Part shown: positions 59,501-64,000 of the stretch, piece by piece
Position numbering within the stretch: the first letter of the stretch is position 1
Layout of the letters: the number at the start of each line of letters is the position of its first letter
Assembly (NCBI GenBank): GCA_018360145.1
Contig: SRPY01000014.1
Location: forward strand, 1 to 64,000
Direction of reading: 5' to 3'
Source of the DNA: Claviceps africana
Lineage: Eukaryota; Ascomycota; Sordariomycetes; Hypocreales; Clavicipitaceae
Length of the DNA stretch: 64,000 nucleotides
Translations under genes and position numbers: made by a program
The notes under the pieces: model-generated
What the model saw: the letters and a program-made list of their open reading frames with translations, nothing else
Databases searched by the model: none
Told to the model about the DNA's origin: nothing

Positions 59501-62500
59501 AATTAAATATACTACACTTAATTATATATTACTTAGCGCGTTTATTAGCGCCTTAAAGGAACTATATAATCTATAATAAAGAGCTTCTTAGTATTATCTC
59601 TTACTTTAAAGCATAGTCTATAGAACTCTATAGTATTTCACGCCCTTTTATAATTTTTACTAACTATAAAAATCTTAAATACTTCACTAGCTTATATAAA
59701 ATATTTAAGAGATAAATATATTAGGTAAAGACACTCTCTCTTTTTAATTTTTAATTACATTACTAACTAAGCACCTTTATAGCGTAATTTAATACACTCT
59801 TCTACTATAAATAAAATAAATAAGGTTTAGTTATAAAATATTAAGCACTATTCCCTTTAGTATTAATTATATACCTTAGAATACTAAATAAACCTTTAGT
59901 AGCTAGTAATTATAACTTATATAGCCTAATAGCTACTTTACCTATATCTACACTATATATATCTATACTATTTATAGATCTATACCTTAAGGACCTTTAA
60001 TTCTAAAGTATTATAATAAATAAATTACACTTTATTAAATAAAAGTTAGTTTAAAAGGGGGTGTAATGTTTTTTACTTAAAGCTAATACTTAATAGTAAA
60101 TAAAAGACTATACTATTAATATATATAGTATATTATTATTTTATAGCTATATTTAGGTACTTTAATTTAAACTACTTACTACTACGCTTATTTAATATAT
60201 ATATAACTTACCTATATTAAGTTACTTTAGTAAAAATACTATATTTTAAGTATTAATATATAAGTATTATTAAGAAGGGATATTAAAAGATATAGTATAC
60301 TTTATATAGAATTACTACTATTATAGTAGGTAGAAGAGTTAATAACTTTAATAAAGCCTACTATAGCTTATTTTTACATTAAATTATTATTAATTATAGA
60401 TTTTAGTAGACTTTATAATTAACTTATTAATAGTAAATAAGGAATCTTTTAAATACCTTATAGTTATTATAGACTATCTCTCTAAATATATTTAGCTTAA
60501 GGCAATAATTAATATAATTATTAAAGTATATATAAAGCGCTTCCTTTAATATTAATAATAGTTCTATAGGTTTCTATAAAGTATTATATTTAATTATAGC
60601 TTTAATTAAGTTAAGGGATTTTAAATAGCGCTTTACTTATTAATAGAAACTAAATAGCTATTATTTATATTATACTACCTATAAATAAATAGCGGTATAG
60701 AATATACTAACTAAGAAGTATAAGCTATACTATATATTATTATTGCCTTCTCTTAAAATAATTAGCTTAAATATTTAACTGCTTATTAGCTTACATTAAA
60801 TAATTAAATATTTAGTGTTATTAAAATAAGCACCTATTATACGCTTTATAGCTATAATATTAAGCTCTTTTAATGTAACCTACCTTCTACTAAAAGTTAA
60901 GTATTACTTAAGGGGTATATAGTATACTTCTTTAATTAAATTTATATAGATATTTAATTAGTGTAAGCTACTATTAACTTTATATAATAGCAATAATAAA
61001 ACATAGTAAATTATAAGCGCTATTTAGCTAAGCACTTTATAATTAAAGACTAAGTCTAACTTAACCTCTACTATATTAAAACTAACTACCTATATTATAA
61101 ATTAAATTAAGTTATAGTAAGATATATTATTTTAGATATACCTACATTACTTACTATATACTTAAATATTTTAAGCAATATTTACTTAGTTTTTTATATA
61201 GACCTTATTAAGCGTGTAGTAATGAATTTATTACCCTTTTAAGTATATAAAGATTTCTAACTAAACCTATATTTAATTAGTAATAATTTTAAGTAAATAT
61301 ATTTTAAGTATAAAGTAAAGGAGATCCTATATATTTAAAATATATATAGCTATAGTAAGAATTATAATATATTTATTAAATAGATAGAATATACCTATTT
61401 TATATAAAAGCCACTAAAAAGTATATATAATATATTTACACTATATAACTTTAAGTTATAATAAAGAAATATACATTATAATAATAGTTTTATTTTATTA
61501 AAATAGAAATTAATTTAGGGTTATTTATAACCCTTAATCTATTCTTTTAAAATAATACTTAACCCCTTATTTATCTCCTTTTAAGACCTTCCTTAACTAT
61601 TTATTATTTATTAAAATCCTTTAAGTTATAATACTTATATTAGCCTTTATTAAGCTTTTAAAGGGTAAAGGCCTATAATTATATAGTATAGTTATTAATA
61701 GTTTAATATAGTAATATTAATTTATAGTTTATATAGTATACTTAATATATATTTATTACTACTTAAAAGGGAGAGAGAGGGGATTATAATTAATAATTAA
61801 AAGGAGTTTTTAAGCTATAGTAAAAGTGTAAACTAAAGGTCTTTTTAGCTATAGCAGTGTATTTATATACTACCTTAGTAATATTAATATCTCTTTTAAC
61901 TGCCTTTTTAGCAGCCTTTAAAAGGTTTAAAAATTATTAGCTAAGGTTAGTAAACTTAAGGTATAGAATAATATAAACGCCCTTTTTATTTAGTATATTC
62001 CTTATAAAGATATATAGCGTTTAAATAGTATAATTAACTTAGATCTTTATAATTATATTATAGGTAATACAGTAAAGAGTGGTATTTTTTATAAATAAAT
62101 ACTTCCTTTAAAAGTATTTATATTGCTATTTTTTATAGAATAGATAGGCCTTACCCTACCTTTATAAATAGTTAAATAGCCTATTTTTTACTATATATTT
62201 ATAGTAGGATATATAGTATTTAATCTTTTACTCTTTAAGTATAAAGGACTTATTACTTAAATTACCCTTTATTTTATAGTAGTTAATTAACTATAAGCTA
62301 TATAAAGGAGGTAAAGGGAAAGGAAGTAAAGTTATAGCGGTAAATATTCTATTAATATTAAATAAGTTAGTGTTAAGAATCTATAATAACTATATTTATA
62401 TTAATATAATAGTATAACTAAAGTATAAAGGTAAATAATAATATAAGTGTAAAGGTAATATATAAGATATAGAATAATAAATAAGAGGCTTCTTTTAAAA

Positions 62501-62918
62501 CTTAAAGTAAAATATTTACTAAATAAAATAGGTAGTAGAAGGATAGTAGGTAAGTAGTAAGAAAAATCTTAAAGAAATTAAAGAGTATAAAGGGGGAGAA
62601 AAGAAAGGTAAATAAATAATAGTGTAAAGGGGGCTTTTATATTTATTTTACTAACTTAAGTAATTATAGTAAGTTAGTATTTAACTTACTCTTTATTTAT
62701 TTAGTTTAGCTTATTATTATAATTATAAAACTAACTTATAGTACTATAGCACTATTAAGCTTACTTTTAGATAATTATATACTAATATTATAAATAATAT
62801 AAATTACTTATATAGGTATAAACTAAAGATAGGTAGGGCTATAATACACCTACTCTACTATAAGTAGATACCCTTCTACACTTAATAGATAGCTAATAAA
62901 GTGTGTAAAAGGGACCTA

Positions 62919-63145
62919 TATAATAGATTTAAGCTAATAGCTTAGATCCTTATTAGGGGCTTATTATAATTTTATTGCATCCTATAAAGCGCAACTATAG
63001 AGGTATATTTAGGGCACGCTAGAGGCATATAAAATATATAAGTTAGCAAGGAGGCTCCTTTTAGGAGTCTCCTCTCTCTCCTCTATAGTTAATAATAAAT
63101 CCATTGACGCTAGATCGCAGAAGCCATCTAGGCTAGTCTATAACA
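62919..63145 (+). repeat. 3' LTR of the inner gypsy element
   Basis: 227 bases. The start is mutated (TATAATAGATTTAAG for TGTAATGGATTCGAG) but the end keeps CTATAACA. A short purine run (AAAAGGGA, about 62,907-62,914) just upstream is a plausible polypurine tract. Confidence 0.9.
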
Positions 63146-63150
63146 TTTAG
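63146..63150. repeat. Target-site duplication, right (TTTAG)
   Basis: Right-hand copy. It is followed by TTGCATTACTAACTAAGCAC, the start of the outer element's integrase half, which corresponds to 59,755 onward in the inner copy. Confidence 0.92.
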
Positions 63151-64000
63151 TTGCATTACTAACTAAGCACCCTTATAGCGCAACCTAACACACTCTCCTA
63201 CTATAAATAGGATAAGTAAGGTCTAGCTATAGAATACTAGGCACTATTCCCCTTAGCATTAATTATATACCTTAGAATGCTAAATAAACCTTTAGTAGCT
63301 AGCAATTATAACTTATATAGCTTAATAGCTGCCTTATTTATATCTATGCTATATATACCTATACTATTTATAGATCTATACTTTAAGGACTTTTAGTTCT
63401 AAAGTATTATAATAAATAAGTTATACTCTATTAAATAGAAGTTAGTTTAAGAGAGAGTATAATATTTTTTATTTAAAGCTAATACTTAATAGTAAATAAA
63501 AGACTACGCTATTAATATATATAGTATATTATTATTTTGCAGTTATATTTAGATACTTTAATTTAAACCACTTACTACCACGCTTATTTAATATATATAT
63601 AACTTACCTATATTAGGTCACCTTAATAAAAACACTACATTCTAAGCACTAGTGTGTAAATACTATTAGGAAGGGATATTAGGAGATATAGTATGCTTTA
63701 TATAGAATTACTACTGTTATAATAGGTAGAAAAGTTAATAACTTTAATAAGGCCTACTATAGCCTATTTCTACGCTAAATTATTATTAATTATAGGTTTT
63801 AGTAGACTTTATAACTAACTTATTAATAGTAAATAAGGAATCTTTTAAATACTTTATAGTTATTATAGACTGTCTCTTTAAATATATTTAGCTTAAAGTA
63901 ATAACTAATATAGCTACTAAAGTATATATAAAGCGCTTCCTTTAATATTAATAGTGGTTCTATAGGTTTCTATAAAGTATTATATTTAATTACAGCTTTA
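63151..64000 (+). mobile_element. Outer Ty3/gypsy element, right part (integrase half, runs off the window)
   Basis: Matches the inner element from 59,755 onward with only transitions seen in the stretches compared. It includes the integrase HHCC region at about 63.55-63.70 kb. The remaining integrase core, chromodomain and 3' LTR of the outer element lie beyond the window. It is less mutated in places than the inner copy (for example TTGCATTAC for TTACATTAC). Confidence 0.88.

Larger units (their letters stand above)
56358..63145 (+). mobile_element. Inner, full-length Ty3/gypsy chromovirus (6,788 bases)
   Basis: A complete but mutated element: 5' LTR 56,358-56,584, internal region 56,585-62,918 and 3' LTR 62,919-63,145. 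Internal order: gag with a zinc knuckle keeping its first and last Cys (about 57,569-57,611), RT YLNN (about 59,000-59,026), RNase H (to about 59.75 kb), integrase HHCC region (about 60.15-60.30 kb) and core (60.4-61.0 kb). A chromodomain remnant follows at about 61,345-61,430 (NIFIK-IEYTYFI-KPLKSIYN, with stops at the two Trp positions of the usual KW-GY--PTWEPLE). RT before integrase identifies Ty3/gypsy and the chromodomain a chromovirus. It is flanked by TTTAG on both sides. About 1.4 kb between chromodomain and 3' LTR has no identified function. Confidence 0.9.
45990..64000. other. AT-rich RIP-like block
   Basis: From about 45,990 the sequence changes within a few tens of bases to TpA-dominated DNA. 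Residual C is mostly in CT or CC context and CpA/CpG are scarce, as expected after C-to-T changes at CpA and CpG on both strands. All coding remains inside are transposon-derived and interrupted by many stops, often TAG or TAA where the family has Trp or Gln. The exceptions in composition are the 242-base insertion at 48,657 and the gypsy LTRs. RIP as the mechanism is inferred from known biology; the pattern itself is seen directly. Confidence 0.9.

Noticed and set aside
53188..59754. Simple 3.4-kb tandem duplication instead of nested insertion
   Set aside because: The second unit continues into the integrase half and ends in a third LTR, with matching TTTAG on both outer sides of the 6.8-kb unit; tandem duplication does not explain these.

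Overview
The window looks like a chromosome piece from a filamentous ascomycete (Pezizomycotina, probably Sordariomycetes/Hypocreales). This is inferred from short GT-AG introns, Zn2Cys6 regulators, an HsbA-type surface protein, a fungal P450 and a large AT-rich block mutated in the style of RIP (repeat-induced point mutation). All gene models were read by eye from the sequence. Splice sites were chosen by consensus plus phase, and no database search was run.

Layout. About 1-45,950 is a normal, GC-moderate compartment. From the left it holds: a possible N-terminal fragment of a minus-strand gene cut by the window edge; an acid-sphingomyelinase-like phosphodiesterase (-); a divergent alpha-glucosidase (-) and alpha-glucoside-type permease (+) pair, which looks like a small maltose/alpha-glucoside module; a six-exon cytochrome P450 (-); a 7.7-kb stretch with no convincing gene; a Zn2Cys6 regulator (+) convergent with a P1B heavy-metal ATPase (-) whose N-terminus is unusually Cys/His-rich; a frameshifted secreted alpha-amylase pseudogene (-); another gene-poor stretch; an HsbA-like secreted protein (+) convergent with a DXD-type glycosyltransferase relative (-); a possible small Ecl1-like zinc protein (+); a second Zn2Cys6 regulator whose zinc finger is split by a 23-base micro-exon (-); and an amidohydrolase-fold protein that has lost most of the usual metal ligands (-).

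From about 45,990 to the window end, the sequence changes abruptly to a TpA-rich block in which residual C is mostly followed by T or C. It is made of decayed LTR retrotransposons. A Ty1/copia element lies at about 46.0-51.9 kb. Its integrase region is interrupted by a 242-base, GC-normal insertion with TG...CA ends and a 5-base target duplication (ACTGC), most simply a solo LTR. From 52,961 a Ty3/gypsy chromovirus begins, and a complete second copy of the same family (56,358-63,145; 6,788 bases; 227-base LTRs) is inserted inside it between RNase H and integrase, with the target duplication TTTAG. The outer element resumes at 63,151 and leaves the window.

The window contains no CRISPR array or rRNA, and I found no tRNA I could support. 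The most distinctive observations are the self-nested gypsy element with both junctions readable, the un-mutated LTR inside a heavily mutated copia element, the amylase pseudogene in the GC-normal compartment, and the ligand-poor amidohydrolase.
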